From contig NZ_JAUSSG010000001.1 of NCBI RefSeq assembly GCF_030812215.1, positions 620,001-684,000 on the forward strand: a stretch of DNA of 64,000 nucleotides. Reading direction: 5' to 3'. Position numbers and translations under genes: made by a program. Positions 25,263 to 34,092 of the stretch are shown here, one piece after another. The DNA comes from Variovorax boronicumulans (GTDB taxonomy: Bacteria; Pseudomonadota; Gammaproteobacteria; Burkholderiales; Burkholderiaceae_C). The notes beneath the pieces were generated by a model. That model was given only the letters and a program-made list of their open reading frames with translations. It was not told the origin of the DNA and made no database searches. Position 1 is the first letter of the stretch; each line of letters opens with the position of its first letter.

Positions 25263-26267
25263 ATGCACGCCAAGCCTTTTCCCCTGTCCCCCAGCCGCCG
25301 CCAGTGGCTGCAATCGGGCGGCGCCCTCGCCCTCGGCGGCCTGTTGCCGGGCCTTGCCGGGGCTCAATCCGCCTGGCCCGGCAAGTCGGTGCGCTTCGTC
25401 GTGCCCTTCGCGCCGGGCGGCAGCTCCGAGATCGTTGCGCGCTCCACCGCCGCCGAGCTCTCACGCACGCTCGGCCAGAGCGTCTTCGTCGACAACAAGC
25501 CCGGCGCGGCCGGCAACATCGCGATGAGCGAAGTGGCGCGCAGCACCGACCAGCACACGCTGATCCTCGGCCACATCGGCACGCTGGCGGTGAACCCGTA
25601 CATCTTTGCCAAGCTGCCCTACGACCCGAACAAGGACTTCAAGCCCGTGAGCCTGCTGGCCAAGGTGCCCAGCCTCTACGTGGTGCACCCCGACGTGCCG
25701 GCGAAGAACCTGAAGGAGTTCATCGCCTATGCCAAGTCCAAGCCCGGCAAGCTGAGCTACGGCTCCGCGGGCAACGGCAGCGCGGGCCACCTGGCCTTCG
25801 AGTACCTGAAGATGACCGCCGACGTATTCATGCTGCACGTGCCCTATCGCGGCACCGGCCCGATGGTGACCGACCTGCTCTCGGGCCGGCTCGACGCCTC
25901 GGCCATCGGCGCGGCGGCGATCATTCCTTTCATCAAGGCCGGCAAGGTGCGCTGCATCGCGACGGGCTCGGCCAAGCGCCTCGCGCAACTGCCCGACGTG
26001 CCGACCGTTGCCGAGCAAGGCTTCCCGGGCTTCGAGATGACGCAGTGGTACGGCATGCTCGCGCCCGCCAACATCGAGCCCGCGAACCTCGCCAAGCTCT
26101 CGGCCGAGACGATGAAGGCGGTGAAGTCGCCCGACTCGATGCAGCGGCTCACCGCCGATGCGGCCGAGGCCGTCGGCGGTACGCCCGAGCAGTTCGCGCA
26201 GTTCATTGCGGCGGAACAGGTTCGCTGGCAAAAAGTGATCGCGCGCGCAGGCATCAAGCCTGACTGA
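25263..26267 (+). CDS. Bug/TctC-family periplasmic receptor
   Basis: 334 residues. The signal SRRQWLQSGGALALGGLLPG has a twin-arginine pattern, suggesting Tat export. The rest is a full Bug receptor: WPGKSVRFVVPFAPGGSSEIVAR, GQSVFVDNKPGAAGNIA, SYGSAGNGSAGHLAFE, VPYRGTGPMVTDLLSGRLD. Bug proteins bind carboxylates in two Asp-free water-bridged loops. GGAG lies upstream of the ATG. It is 25 nt before a TctD-like regulator gene and divergent from the 7TM kinase. The ligand is unknown. Confidence 0.9.
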   Translation: MHAKPFPLSPSRRQWLQSGGALALGGLLPGLAGAQSAWPGKSVRFVVPFAPGGSSEIVARSTAAELSRTLGQSVFVDNKPGAAGNIAMSEVARSTDQHTLILGHIGTLAVNPYIFAKLPYDPNKDFKPVSLLAKVPSLYVVHPDVPAKNLKEFIAYAKSKPGKLSYGSAGNGSAGHLAFEYLKMTADVFMLHVPYRGTGPMVTDLLSGRLDASAIGAAAIIPFIKAGKVRCIATGSAKRLAQLPDVPTVAEQGFPGFEMTQWYGMLAPANIEPANLAKLSAETMKAVKSPDSMQRLTADAAEAVGGTPEQFAQFIAAEQVRWQKVIARAGIKPD

Positions 26268-26292
26268 GGCTCCAAGGCCCTAGCATCGCGCC

Positions 26293-26958
26293 ATGCGCAT
26301 CCTGCTGGCCGAAGACGAACACACCCTGGGCACCTGGCTCTGCAAGGCGCTGGAGCATGCGGACATCCAGGTCGAATGGGTGGACGACGGCCGGCTCGCC
26401 GACCGTGCGCTGCAGCAGCGCGACCACGACGCGCTGGTGCTCGACCTGGGCCTGCCGGGCATGGACGGCCACACGGTGCTGCAGCGGTTGCGCGAACGCG
26501 ACCAGCGGCTGCCGGCGCTGATCCTCACGGCGCGCGATTCGCTGAACGAGCGCGTTGCCTCGCTCAATGCGGGCGCGGACGACTTTCTCGCCAAGCCCTT
26601 CGCGCTGGCCGAGTTGGAAGCACGGCTGCATGCGCTGGTGCGGCGGGCGCGCGGCGTGGAACATCCGCGCCTTGCGTGCGGGCCGCTGGTGTACGACGGC
26701 GCGCGCCGGCAGTTCGTGCTGAACGGCGAGGCGCTCGCGCTTTCGCCGCGCGAACACGCGGTGCTGCGCGTGCTGGTGCAGCGCAGCGGCGAGCCGTTGT
26801 CCAAGCAGCAGATCCTGGAGCGGGTGTTTTCCGACGACGAAGAGGTGCACCCCGAAGCGGTCGAGGTGTTCGTCTATCGCCTGCGCAAGCGCCTGGACGG
26901 CACAGGCGTGCGCATCGTCACGCTGCGCGGTCTCGGCTACGTATTGGAAGCCGATTAG
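26293..26958 (+). CDS. tctD: TctD-like response regulator
   Basis: 221 residues. Receiver with acidic pair AEDE (7-9), Asp51 in LDLGLPGMDG, LTARD and AKPF; winged helix from ~125 with SPREHAVLRVLV and VEVFVYRLRKRLDG...RGLGYVLE. The family controls tricarboxylate uptake (TctCBA, BctCBA). Its TAG stop directly abuts the kinase GTG. No transporter genes TctA/TctB are near, so targets lie elsewhere or are the flanking receptors. Confidence 0.88.
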   Translation: MRILLAEDEHTLGTWLCKALEHADIQVEWVDDGRLADRALQQRDHDALVLDLGLPGMDGHTVLQRLRERDQRLPALILTARDSLNERVASLNAGADDFLAKPFALAELEARLHALVRRARGVEHPRLACGPLVYDGARRQFVLNGEALALSPREHAVLRVLVQRSGEPLSKQQILERVFSDDEEVHPEAVEVFVYRLRKRLDGTGVRIVTLRGLGYVLEAD

Positions 26959-28368
26959 GTGCGCGCAATGCCGAGCTTCCTGCGCCGCGCGAGCCTCTGG
27001 CAGCGGCTCGCGCTGTTGCTGTTCCCCGCCCTGCTGGTGGTGACCGGCCTCGAACTCTGGATGACGCGGCACGACGCGCTCGCCGCCGCCAACGCCGCGT
27101 ACGACCGCTCGCTGCTGGGCGCGCTCAAGTCCATCGACGCCAACATCTCCACCGCTTCGGGCGGCCTCTCGGTCGAGCTGCCGTACACGATGTTCGAGTT
27201 CTTCGAGCTCACCGCGAGCGGCCAGGTGTTCTTTCGGGTGGCGACCTCCGATGGCCTGGTCGAGCTCGGCAGCGCCGACCTGCCCGCGCCGCCCGCCGAA
27301 CTGAAGATGGGCGTGCCGGCCTTCTACGACGCGACCTACTTCGGCGAGGCCGTGCGGCTCGCGGCCTACCGGCGCGACCTCGACCGCGCGCCGGCGGGCA
27401 GCACCGGGCGCAGCGTGCTGATCCAGGTCGGCGAGAGCACGCGATCGCGGCAGGAGTTCACGGCGCGCTTCGTGCGCAGCGCCGCATTGCGCGACGGACT
27501 GGTGCTGGCGCTGCTGCTGTGCGGCACCGCCATCGCGCTCGCCGCAGCGTTGCGGCCGTTGTCGCGGCTCGCGCGCGAGGTCGAGGCGCGCACGCCCGAC
27601 GACCTGACGCGCATTGCCGGGACCGACCTGCCCGCCGAGGTGCGCCCGCTGGTGGATGCGGTCAACCAGCAGATGTCGCGCACGCAGGACCTCGTGACGC
27701 AGCAGCGCCAGTTCCTGGACGATGCCTCGCACCAGCTGCGCACGCACCTCACCACGCTGCAGATGCAGGCCGACTACGCCCGGCGCGAGGAAGACCCGGC
27801 GCAGGTGCGCGCCGCGCTCGATGCGCTCGGCACCGAGATCGGCCGCGCCACGCGCAGCGCACAGCAACTGCTTGCGCTGGGTCGCAGCGACACGGTGGCG
27901 GTCGAGCCGGCGGAGTTCGACCTCGCGGCGCTGCTGCGCGAAGTGGCGGTCGACCTGCTGCCGCTCGCGCGTGCCAAGCGCATCGACCTGGGCATCCACG
28001 CGCCCGCGCCCGAGTTTTTTGCGATCGCGGACCGGGGGCTGCTGCGCGAGGCCTTGAGCAACCTCGTGGCGAACGCGATCGCCTACACGCCGGCCGAAGG
28101 AACCATCACCCTCTTCGCGGCCGGCGATGCCGCGGGCTGGAGCCTCAACGTCGAGGACAACGGCCCGGGCCTCGGCGACGAAGAGCGTGCCGCGCTGGGC
28201 CAGCGCTTTCGCCGTGGCGCGCGCGCGGGCAAAGGCGGCTTCGGCCTCGGGCTGGCGATTGCGCGCTCGATCGCGCAGCGGCACCGGGGCGAATTGCGGC
28301 TCGAAGCACGCGAAGTCGGCACGGGGCTGCATGCGATCATCTGGTGGCCCCGGCCGGTCGCCAGCTAG
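26959..28368 (+). CDS. tctE: TctE-like sensor histidine kinase
   Basis: 469 residues. Two membrane spans (~15-35 and ~175-195) flank a periplasmic 2CSK_N-type domain (FFELTASGQVFFRVATSDG). HAMP, HisKA and HATPase follow (NLVANAIAYTP, VEDNGPGL, GGFGLGLAIA). The H-box reads ASHQLRTHL: the acceptor His258 is present but the normally conserved Pro is His263. Start could be GTG 26959 (GGAAG upstream) or ATG 26968; the first is used. Ends 13 nt before a second Bug gene. Confidence 0.88.
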   Translation: MRAMPSFLRRASLWQRLALLLFPALLVVTGLELWMTRHDALAAANAAYDRSLLGALKSIDANISTASGGLSVELPYTMFEFFELTASGQVFFRVATSDGLVELGSADLPAPPAELKMGVPAFYDATYFGEAVRLAAYRRDLDRAPAGSTGRSVLIQVGESTRSRQEFTARFVRSAALRDGLVLALLLCGTAIALAAALRPLSRLAREVEARTPDDLTRIAGTDLPAEVRPLVDAVNQQMSRTQDLVTQQRQFLDDASHQLRTHLTTLQMQADYARREEDPAQVRAALDALGTEIGRATRSAQQLLALGRSDTVAVEPAEFDLAALLREVAVDLLPLARAKRIDLGIHAPAPEFFAIADRGLLREALSNLVANAIAYTPAEGTITLFAAGDAAGWSLNVEDNGPGLGDEERAALGQRFRRGARAGKGGFGLGLAIARSIAQRHRGELRLEAREVGTGLHAIIWWPRPVAS

Positions 28369-28381
28369 CGGCGCACATCCG

Positions 28382-29392
28382 ATGCAGTCTCCCCTCTTCA
28401 CCCGACGCGTTGCGCTTCGCGCGTTGCCCGCGCTGCTCCTGCCCGGCATCGCCACGGCGCAGGCCGGCGACCCGTCGTTGGCCGCGGCCGATTGCGTGAT
28501 TCCCGCCAAGGCCGGCGGCGGCTTCGAACTCACCTGCGCCCTTGCGCGCGATGCGCTGCAGGCGGTGCGCCCTTCGCGCCCGCCGCTTGGCCAGCGCTAC
28601 CTGCCGGGCGGCATCGGCGCGGTCGCCTTCGACCGCATCGCCACCGGCCAGCTCGGCGGCGCGGGAACGCTGGTTGCGTTTTCCAGCGGCTCGCTGCTCA
28701 ATCTTGCGCAGGGCCGCTTCGGCCCGCATCCGCCGTCGGCCGTGCGCTGGATCGCCACGCTCGGCACCGACTACGGCGTGATCGCCGTGCACCGCGACTC
28801 GCCCCACAGGCGCCTGCAGGACCTGGTCGCGGCCCTGCGGCAAGACCCGTCGCGCATGACCTTCGGCGCGGGCGGCACGGTCGGCAGCCAGGACTGGGTG
28901 AAGGCCGCGCTGCTGGTGCGCGCCGCGGGCCGCGACCACAAGGCGATGCGTTTTGTCTCCTTCGAAGGCGGTGGCGATGCGCTGGGTGCCTTGCAGGGCA
29001 AGCACGTCGACGTGTTCCCCGGCGATGCGGCCGAGGCGCTGCAGGCCATCGCGGGCGGCGCGGCGGTGCGCCTCCTGGCCGTGCTGTCGGAAACGCGGCT
29101 GGGCGGCGCGCTCACCGGCGTGCCGACCGCGCGCGAGCAAGGCGTGGACATCGTCTGGCCGACCGTGCGCGGCCTGTACCTGAGCGCCAACGTGGCCGAC
29201 GCCGCCGCGCGCGCGTGGAGCGCCGCATTCGCCGAAGCCACGGCCGCGCCGGGCTACGCGGCGCTGCGCGAACGGCACAGCCTTTATCCTTTCGCGCTCA
29301 CCGGCGCCGCACTCGACGACTACGTGCAGGCCCGCATCAAGACCTACCAGGCGCTCGCGGACGAACTCGGCCTTCGCCGCTGGAAGCGCTGA
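28382..29392 (+). CDS. TctC-like Bug receptor
   Basis: 336 residues with a signal peptide (LALRALPALLLPGIATAQ after MQSPLFTRRV). Family segments: CVIPAKAGGGFELTCALARDAL, RYLPGGIGAVAFDRIA, FGAGGTVGSQDWVKAAL, GGGDALGALQGKHVDVFPGD. This variant is nearer to TctC of tricarboxylate systems than the Bug at 25263. Two Cys flank the ligand loop and could form a disulfide. Being next to tctE, it may supply ligand-bound receptor to the kinase, as described for BctC/BctE in Bordetella. Confidence 0.85.
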   Translation: MQSPLFTRRVALRALPALLLPGIATAQAGDPSLAAADCVIPAKAGGGFELTCALARDALQAVRPSRPPLGQRYLPGGIGAVAFDRIATGQLGGAGTLVAFSSGSLLNLAQGRFGPHPPSAVRWIATLGTDYGVIAVHRDSPHRRLQDLVAALRQDPSRMTFGAGGTVGSQDWVKAALLVRAAGRDHKAMRFVSFEGGGDALGALQGKHVDVFPGDAAEALQAIAGGAAVRLLAVLSETRLGGALTGVPTAREQGVDIVWPTVRGLYLSANVADAAARAWSAAFAEATAAPGYAALRERHSLYPFALTGAALDDYVQARIKTYQALADELGLRRWKR

Positions 29393-29409
29393 ACCCACAC
29401 CCATTTGCC

Positions 29410-29814
29410 ATGACCGAAGACGACATCACCCAGCACATCATCGACTCGCTCGGCGGCGGCCATTTCGAAGTGGCCGACGACAACACCTTCTTCTTTCATG
29501 GCGCGGACAACAAGTTTCCCTTCGCGACCATCGTGACGAAGGACAACGAGTTCGACAACGCCTCGAAACTGGACCGCCCGGGCGTCTTCCGCCTCAACAT
29601 CGGCGTCGGCAAGGAAACCTTCCGCGCGCTGTTCGGCGAAGAGGAGCAGACGGGCATCGACTACACCGCGCTCGACCGGCTGATGCCGCACCCCATCTAC
29701 GGAAAGATGCACTGGGTGAGCGTGATCAACCCGGGCGCGAAGACCTTCGAGTCCGTGAAGCCGTTGCTCGTGGAAGCCCGCAGCCTGCTGGCCTCACGTG
29801 ACAAGGACAAATAA
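29410..29814 (+). CDS. DUF6194-like small cytoplasmic protein
   Basis: 134 residues starting MTEDDITQHIIDSLGG. It contains TFFFHGADNKFPFATIVTKDNEFDN, FRLNIGV, and HPIYGKMHWVSVINP, a pattern I associate with DUF6194 (YjbR-like fold). No signal or membrane segment. It follows the TctC-like gene by 17 nt and may be read through from it. Function unknown. Confidence 0.75.
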   Translation: MTEDDITQHIIDSLGGGHFEVADDNTFFFHGADNKFPFATIVTKDNEFDNASKLDRPGVFRLNIGVGKETFRALFGEEEQTGIDYTALDRLMPHPIYGKMHWVSVINPGAKTFESVKPLLVEARSLLASRDKDK

Positions 29815-29888
29815 TCTGTCGCCAACGCCGACCTTCGACAGGCGCTTCGTCCCACATTCAGCATGCTGCCGGCGTCCAACCTGCATTC

Positions 29889-30065
29889 ATGACTGACCCA
29901 CGCAATGTCGCGCACGACAAAAAAGTGCAACAGGAAAAGAAACACAACGGCGAGGAGATCGCACCCGGGGCCATCCATGCGCCTCAGCCTGGCCAGAAGC
30001 CCGCCCTGAAGCATGACGATGTAGAGCCGGACACGCCCAAGAACGATACGCCGGGGTCTGCCTGA
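29889..30065 (+). CDS. Small hydrophilic protein, 58 aa, probably disordered
   Basis: 58 codons from ATG at 29889 to TGA at 30063-30065. The product is Lys/Glu/Asp/Pro-rich (HDKKVQQEKKHNGEE ... PKNDTPGSA), with no signal or hydrophobic segment. No strong ribosome site. The base composition (AAAAAA, many Lys codons AAA/AAG) differs from the neighbours but its frame is clean. I do not recognise a family; it may be a general stress-type small protein. Confidence 0.5.
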   Translation: MTDPRNVAHDKKVQQEKKHNGEEIAPGAIHAPQPGQKPALKHDDVEPDTPKNDTPGSA

Positions 30066-30093
30066 TCCCTCGGCGAGAAAGCCGCGAGAAAGT

Positions 30094-30249
30094 TCAGCGG
30101 GGGATGCGGACCGTGAAGGTCGTGCCCTCGGCCTCAGTCGAAGAGACATCGATCGAGCCACCATGCGACAAGGCAGTCTCGCGCGCAATGAAGAGCCCCA
30201 GGCCGAGGCTCGTGCGCGGCCCCGATGCGCCTTGTCCGCGGCGTTTTCG
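30094..30249 (-). pseudogene. Remnant of a sensor histidine kinase (C-terminal HATPase end)
   Basis: The minus strand encodes about 45 residues of an unmistakable kinase end: GASGPRTSLGLGLFIARE (G2 box), SHGGSIDV, GTTFTVRIPR and a TGA at 30094-30096. Upstream, homology fades near RKRRGQ (about 30249) and no ATP-lid N-box or H-box is present before the next gene. The 5' four-fifths of a kinase is therefore missing. It marks a past deletion or recombination between the small genes here. Confidence 0.7.
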
Positions 30250-30342
30250 AGCCGGATTCCGTCACGGCACATGGCGCAGGCCTACAGCGATGCCCGGCGC
30301 ATGCCACCAAGAATGGCCGCACACCCACTCGGAGCTTCAGCC

Positions 30343-30600
30343 ATGAGCCTGGAAGAGACAGTCGACAAGTTCAAGCAAGTAGACGCCGCGCGCGCCGACT
30401 ATCCCGGCGAGCATCTGGTCGTGCTCGGCGCCGGCGTGCTGCTGTTGCTGGCGGCGGGCCGCAGCCGCTCGTTCCTGCTGCGCATCGCCGCTGGCGCAGC
30501 CGGCGGCGCGCTGATCGGGCGGGCCGCGAGCGGCACCGGTGGCATCTCGAAGCTGGCGGGCGCCTTGCAATCCGGAGGCTGGGCATGGCCGCGACGCTGA
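30343..30600 (+). CDS. Small Gly-rich membrane protein, 85 aa
   Basis: MSLEETVDKFKQVDAARADY, then a hydrophobic span (LVVLGAGVLLLLAAG), a basic turn RSRSF, and a Gly/Ala-rich second span (IAAGAAGGALIGRAASG). Two short membrane segments or a hairpin are likely. The frame is open further upstream but that part overlaps the kinase remnant. It overlaps the next gene by 16 nt. Family not recognised. Confidence 0.6.
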   Translation: MSLEETVDKFKQVDAARADYPGEHLVVLGAGVLLLLAAGRSRSFLLRIAAGAAGGALIGRAASGTGGISKLAGALQSGGWAWPRR

Positions 30601-31043
30601 ACCCGGGAGCCGATGAGCACCCATCCGGCTCTTCCCTCTTCGGGCCCCAACGGTACTGGGCACCCTGCCTGGCCGTGGCGCTGGTGGCGGTGTCTCTCTT
30701 TTATGTGACGTTGAAAGACCTGGTGCGCGAACACGCGGCGCGTGCGACCCCCTCGCCGCCGGCGGTCATGCAGGCCTATGTCGAGGCCAAGGGTACGGCG
30801 GCACGCTCGCCCGAAAAGCAAGCGCCGCAGGCCCCGCTGACGCCTTACCGCGCACCGCGGGTAGACACGGCCGTCGAGGCCCCCGCAGAGCCGCAGGCCA
30901 AGGCCGCGCCCGCCTTCGTCGAGGTGCAGAAATGCGTCATGCCCGAGGGCGATGCTGTCTATTCCGACAGCCCCTGCCCCGAGGGTGCAAGCGCGAGCAC
31001 GCTGAGGTTGCCGCGCAACCTGCACGCGGCGGCGAGGTTGTGA
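30585..31043 (+). CDS. Single-span protein with DUF4124-like periplasmic tail
   Basis: 152 residues. GGAGG precedes the ATG, which lies inside the previous gene. One membrane anchor (~residues 25-42, CLAVALVAVSLFYVTL), then an Ala/Pro-rich linker and a C-terminal VQKCVMPEGDAVYSDSPCPEG, the Cys-containing hairpin typical of DUF4124 proteins. Probably anchored in the inner membrane with the domain in the periplasm. Function unknown. Confidence 0.65.
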   Translation: MAATLNPGADEHPSGSSLFGPQRYWAPCLAVALVAVSLFYVTLKDLVREHAARATPSPPAVMQAYVEAKGTAARSPEKQAPQAPLTPYRAPRVDTAVEAPAEPQAKAAPAFVEVQKCVMPEGDAVYSDSPCPEGASASTLRLPRNLHAAARL

Positions 31044-31091
31044 TCGACCGATGAAGTGAAGCCGGTCGGCGCGCCCGGACGACAGCCCCGC

Positions 31092-32315
31092 TCAGGCCGC
31101 CTTCAGAAACACATCGTGGTCCGGCGCGAAGTTGGCGTGCAGCGGCAGCATCGCGCCACCTAGCGCACATGCCTGCGCACCTACCCTGCCTCCATGCAAC
31201 TGCGGCGGCCACAGGCCCTCCCAGTTGCACTGCGCCAGCGCGGCGCGGGTCTGATCGATCAAGGCCTGAAGCAGCGCGCGCGACATCGAACCATCCATCA
31301 CCACGTCGGCGAGGTCGAGCACCGCGGTGCCGCTCACGATCGCGTGCGCCAGCGCCAGCGATGCGGAGCCGAGCCAGGCCTGCGTCGCGGCGGCGAACGG
31401 GGGCTGCAATGCGCGGTCGTCGTAGGCGGCCGTGGGGTCGAGCCCTTCGCCTTGCAGGCGCTGCTCCAGCTCCCACAGCGAGGCCTCGGCCATCACCTGC
31501 GGCGGCAGCGCGCCATCGGCCCGCACCGACTGCATCGGCAACGAAGCCAGCGCCCCCGCGTTGCTGTGGGCGCCCGTGTGCAGATGCGAGTTGATGACCA
31601 GCCCGCCGCCCACGAAGGTGTCCACGAAGATGTAGAGAAAGCTCTTCAGGTCGTGCCCGCGCCCGCCGACCAGTTCGGCCGCGCAGGCCGCGACCGTGTC
31701 GCGCGCAAAGCTCACCGGCACCTCGGTGCGCGCCCGCACTTCGGCCAGCAGGTCCATCTGGTTCCATTCGTCCGACTGCGCTTTCGAAAGACCCAGCGTG
31801 CGATGCCAGCCGCCGAGGAGGAACGGCGCGGCCAGCCCCGCGCCCACGTTGCGCACGGCCAGCGCCCCCAACCCGTCGCGCAGCCGGTGAATGTGCTCGG
31901 CGATCGCCGGCAGCAGCGCATTCGCATCGGGAAAGTCGTAGCTCATCGCATGGCGCTCGCGCACCTGCGCGGTGAAGTCGATCAACAGCCACTCCGCGCC
32001 GCGCCGCCCCACCTTGATGCCGATGGCGAAGGCGCCGTCGGGGTTCAGCGCCAACGGCACCGAGGGCTGCCCGATGCGCCCGCGCACCCGGCTCTGCTTG
32101 ACGATGAGCTGGTCTTCCTCGAGCCGCGCGGTGATGAGCCCGATGGTCTGTGCGCTCAGTCCCGTGAACCGCGCAAGGTCGGCCTTGGGCAGGCTCGTGT
32201 GCACGCGCAGCGCCTGCAGCACCACGCGCTCGTTGAACTGGCGCATGCCGACCTGATTGGAACCGCGCGGGCGCAGCAGGTCGGGCGAGCGCACAGAAAC
32301 TTCTGCATCAGGCAT
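31092..32315 (-). CDS. ROK-family transcriptional regulator
   Basis: 407 residues. A winged helix at ~25-80 (NERVVLQALRVHTSLPKADLARFTGLSAQTIGLITARLE) is followed by a ROK sugar-kinase-like domain (PLALNPDGAFAIGIKVG; VDTFVGGGLVINSHLHTGAHSNAGALA). The Cys-rich zinc motif of classical ROK proteins is not visible, nor is the catalytic Asp of kinases clear, so it is a regulator. Its start overlaps the ABC ATPase stop by 8 nt, the same order as in rhizobial frc loci. The sugar ligand is not known. The 34-bp palindrome at 35282 is its best operator candidate. Confidence 0.88.
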   Translation of the reverse strand: MPDAEVSVRSPDLLRPRGSNQVGMRQFNERVVLQALRVHTSLPKADLARFTGLSAQTIGLITARLEEDQLIVKQSRVRGRIGQPSVPLALNPDGAFAIGIKVGRRGAEWLLIDFTAQVRERHAMSYDFPDANALLPAIAEHIHRLRDGLGALAVRNVGAGLAAPFLLGGWHRTLGLSKAQSDEWNQMDLLAEVRARTEVPVSFARDTVAACAAELVGGRGHDLKSFLYIFVDTFVGGGLVINSHLHTGAHSNAGALASLPMQSVRADGALPPQVMAEASLWELEQRLQGEGLDPTAAYDDRALQPPFAAATQAWLGSASLALAHAIVSGTAVLDLADVVMDGSMSRALLQALIDQTRAALAQCNWEGLWPPQLHGGRVGAQACALGGAMLPLHANFAPDHDVFLKAA

Positions 32316-33105
32316 GCGCCTCCGCGGGCAGCTGGTCGGCAGTCATGGCGCCGGTCATCACGGCCACCGTGTCGCTCATGCTGATCTTCCTGGGGTTCAG
32401 CACGGCTGCGCGCTTGCCCAGCCGCGCGACGTGGATGCGGTCGGCCACCTCGAACACGTGCGGCATGTTGTGGCTGATGAGCACCACCGGCAGGCCCCGG
32501 TCGCGCACGCGGCGGATGAGTTCGAGCACCATGTTGCCCTCCTTCACGCCGAGTGCCGCGGTGGGTTCGTCCATGATGACCACGTGCCGCGCGAAGGCGG
32601 CGCTGCGTGCCACCGCCACGCACTGGCGCTGGCCGCCGGAAAGCGTTTCGACCGCCTGCGTCATCGACTGGATGCCGACCTTCAGGTCCGCCATGCGGGC
32701 GGCGCTTTCCTGCAGCATCTTCTTCTTGTCGAGCATGCGCAGCACGTTGCCGAGGAACCCGGGGCGGCGCAGTTCGCGGCCGAGGAACAGGTTCTCGTAG
32801 ATGGTCATGGCAGGTGCCACGGCCAGGTCTTGATAGACCGTCTCGATGCCCGCGCGCCGCGCATCGAGCGGATTGCGAAAGTGCACCGGCGCGCCGTCGA
32901 GCAGGATCTCGCCCTCGTCGGGAATGGTCGCGCCCGAGAGCGCCTTGATGAGCGAGGACTTGCCCGCGCCGTTGTCGCCGATCACCGCGAGGATTTCTCC
33001 TTCGCGCAGTTCGAAATCGACGCCGTCGAGCGCGGTGACCTGGCCGTAGCGCTTCACGAGGCCCTTGGCCTGCATGACGATCTTTGGGTTGGTTCCCGCG
33101 TTCAT
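32308..33105 (-). CDS. Sugar ABC transporter ATP-binding protein (FrcA-like)
   Basis: 265 residues, a single nucleotide-binding domain, unlike the fused RbsA/XylG type. Walker A GDNGAGKSS, Q-loop VYQDLAVAP, signature LSGGQRQ, Walker B VVIMDEPTAAL, and H-loop ISHNMPHV are all intact. This half-size ATPase with one permease matches the FrcBCA fructose system. Its ATG overlaps the permease stop (TGATG). Confidence 0.9.
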   Translation of the reverse strand: MNAGTNPKIVMQAKGLVKRYGQVTALDGVDFELREGEILAVIGDNGAGKSSLIKALSGATIPDEGEILLDGAPVHFRNPLDARRAGIETVYQDLAVAPAMTIYENLFLGRELRRPGFLGNVLRMLDKKKMLQESAARMADLKVGIQSMTQAVETLSGGQRQCVAVARSAAFARHVVIMDEPTAALGVKEGNMVLELIRRVRDRGLPVVLISHNMPHVFEVADRIHVARLGKRAAVLNPRKISMSDTVAVMTGAMTADQLPAEAHA

Positions 33106-34064
33106 CAGCGTGCCCCCTTGCGCGAGAGTTGGTCGGCAGCCACCGCCAGGATCACGAGCACGCCCGTCACCAGCACCTGGTAGATCGACGACACGCCCAT
33201 CAGCGTGAGCCCGTTGCGGAACACGCCCACGATCAGCACGCCGATCAGCGAGCCCAGCACGATGCCGCGTCCGCCGAAGAGGCTGGTGCCGCCGAGCACC
33301 ACGGCCGTGATGGCGTCCAGGTTCTCGGTTTGCCCTGCATTCGGATCGCCCACGCCGGTGCGCGCCACCGACAGCAGCGAGGCAATGCCGTAGAGCACGC
33401 CCGCCGCCACGTACACGCCCAGCAGCACGCGCTGGGTCGGGATGCCGACCAGCCGCGTGGCCTCGGCGTTGTTGCCGACCGCATAGATGTGGCGGCCCGC
33501 GCCGGTCTCGCGCAGCACGAACCACGCGAGGCCGTAGAGCGCCACCATCAGCACCGAGCCCCACGCCACTTCGGCGCTGCCGATGGCGAAGGTGGTGCCC
33601 AGACCGGTGAGGCCGGCGGGCAGGTCGGTGATGGTCTGCGACGACGAATAGAGCTGCGTGATGGCGAACGCGATGTTCAGGGTGCCCAGCGTCACGATGA
33701 AGGGCGGCAGCTTGATGCGCGTGACCAAGAGGCCGTTGATGAGCCCGAAGAGCGTCGTCACCCCGATGCCGCAGAGGATGGCGATCGGCACCGGCATGCC
33801 CAGCTCGGTGGCGAACTTGGTCATGATGATCCCGCCCAGCGCCATCACCATGCCGCACGACAGGTCGATGCCGGCGGTGAGGATGATCAGCGTCTGGCCG
33901 ATGGCGATCACGCCGACCACCATCACCTGCTGCAGGATGAGCGACAGGTTCTCGCCGGTCAGGAACCGGTCGGACTGGGTCGCAAAGAAGATGCATGCGC
34001 CGAGCAGGGCCAGCCACGGCCCCAGGGCGCCCCACGGGATGTGGTGCGTTGCGGATTTCGCCAT
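33105..34064 (-). CDS. Sugar ABC transporter permease (FrcC/RbsC-like)
   Basis: 319 residues with about nine membrane spans. Family segments GQTLIILTAGIDLSCGMVMALGG, LPPFIVTLGTL, GRHIYAVGNNAEATRLVGI (coupling loop) and ITAVVLGGTSLFGGRG identify the BPD_transp_2 type of sugar permease. It probably forms a homodimer with the FrcA-like ATPase. It is 28 nt after the binding-protein gene. Confidence 0.92.
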   Translation of the reverse strand: MAKSATHHIPWGALGPWLALLGACIFFATQSDRFLTGENLSLILQQVMVVGVIAIGQTLIILTAGIDLSCGMVMALGGIIMTKFATELGMPVPIAILCGIGVTTLFGLINGLLVTRIKLPPFIVTLGTLNIAFAITQLYSSSQTITDLPAGLTGLGTTFAIGSAEVAWGSVLMVALYGLAWFVLRETGAGRHIYAVGNNAEATRLVGIPTQRVLLGVYVAAGVLYGIASLLSVARTGVGDPNAGQTENLDAITAVVLGGTSLFGGRGIVLGSLIGVLIVGVFRNGLTLMGVSSIYQVLVTGVLVILAVAADQLSRKGAR

Positions 34065-34092
34065 CGATATGCCTCCCTGGAGCTGCCTCTGT

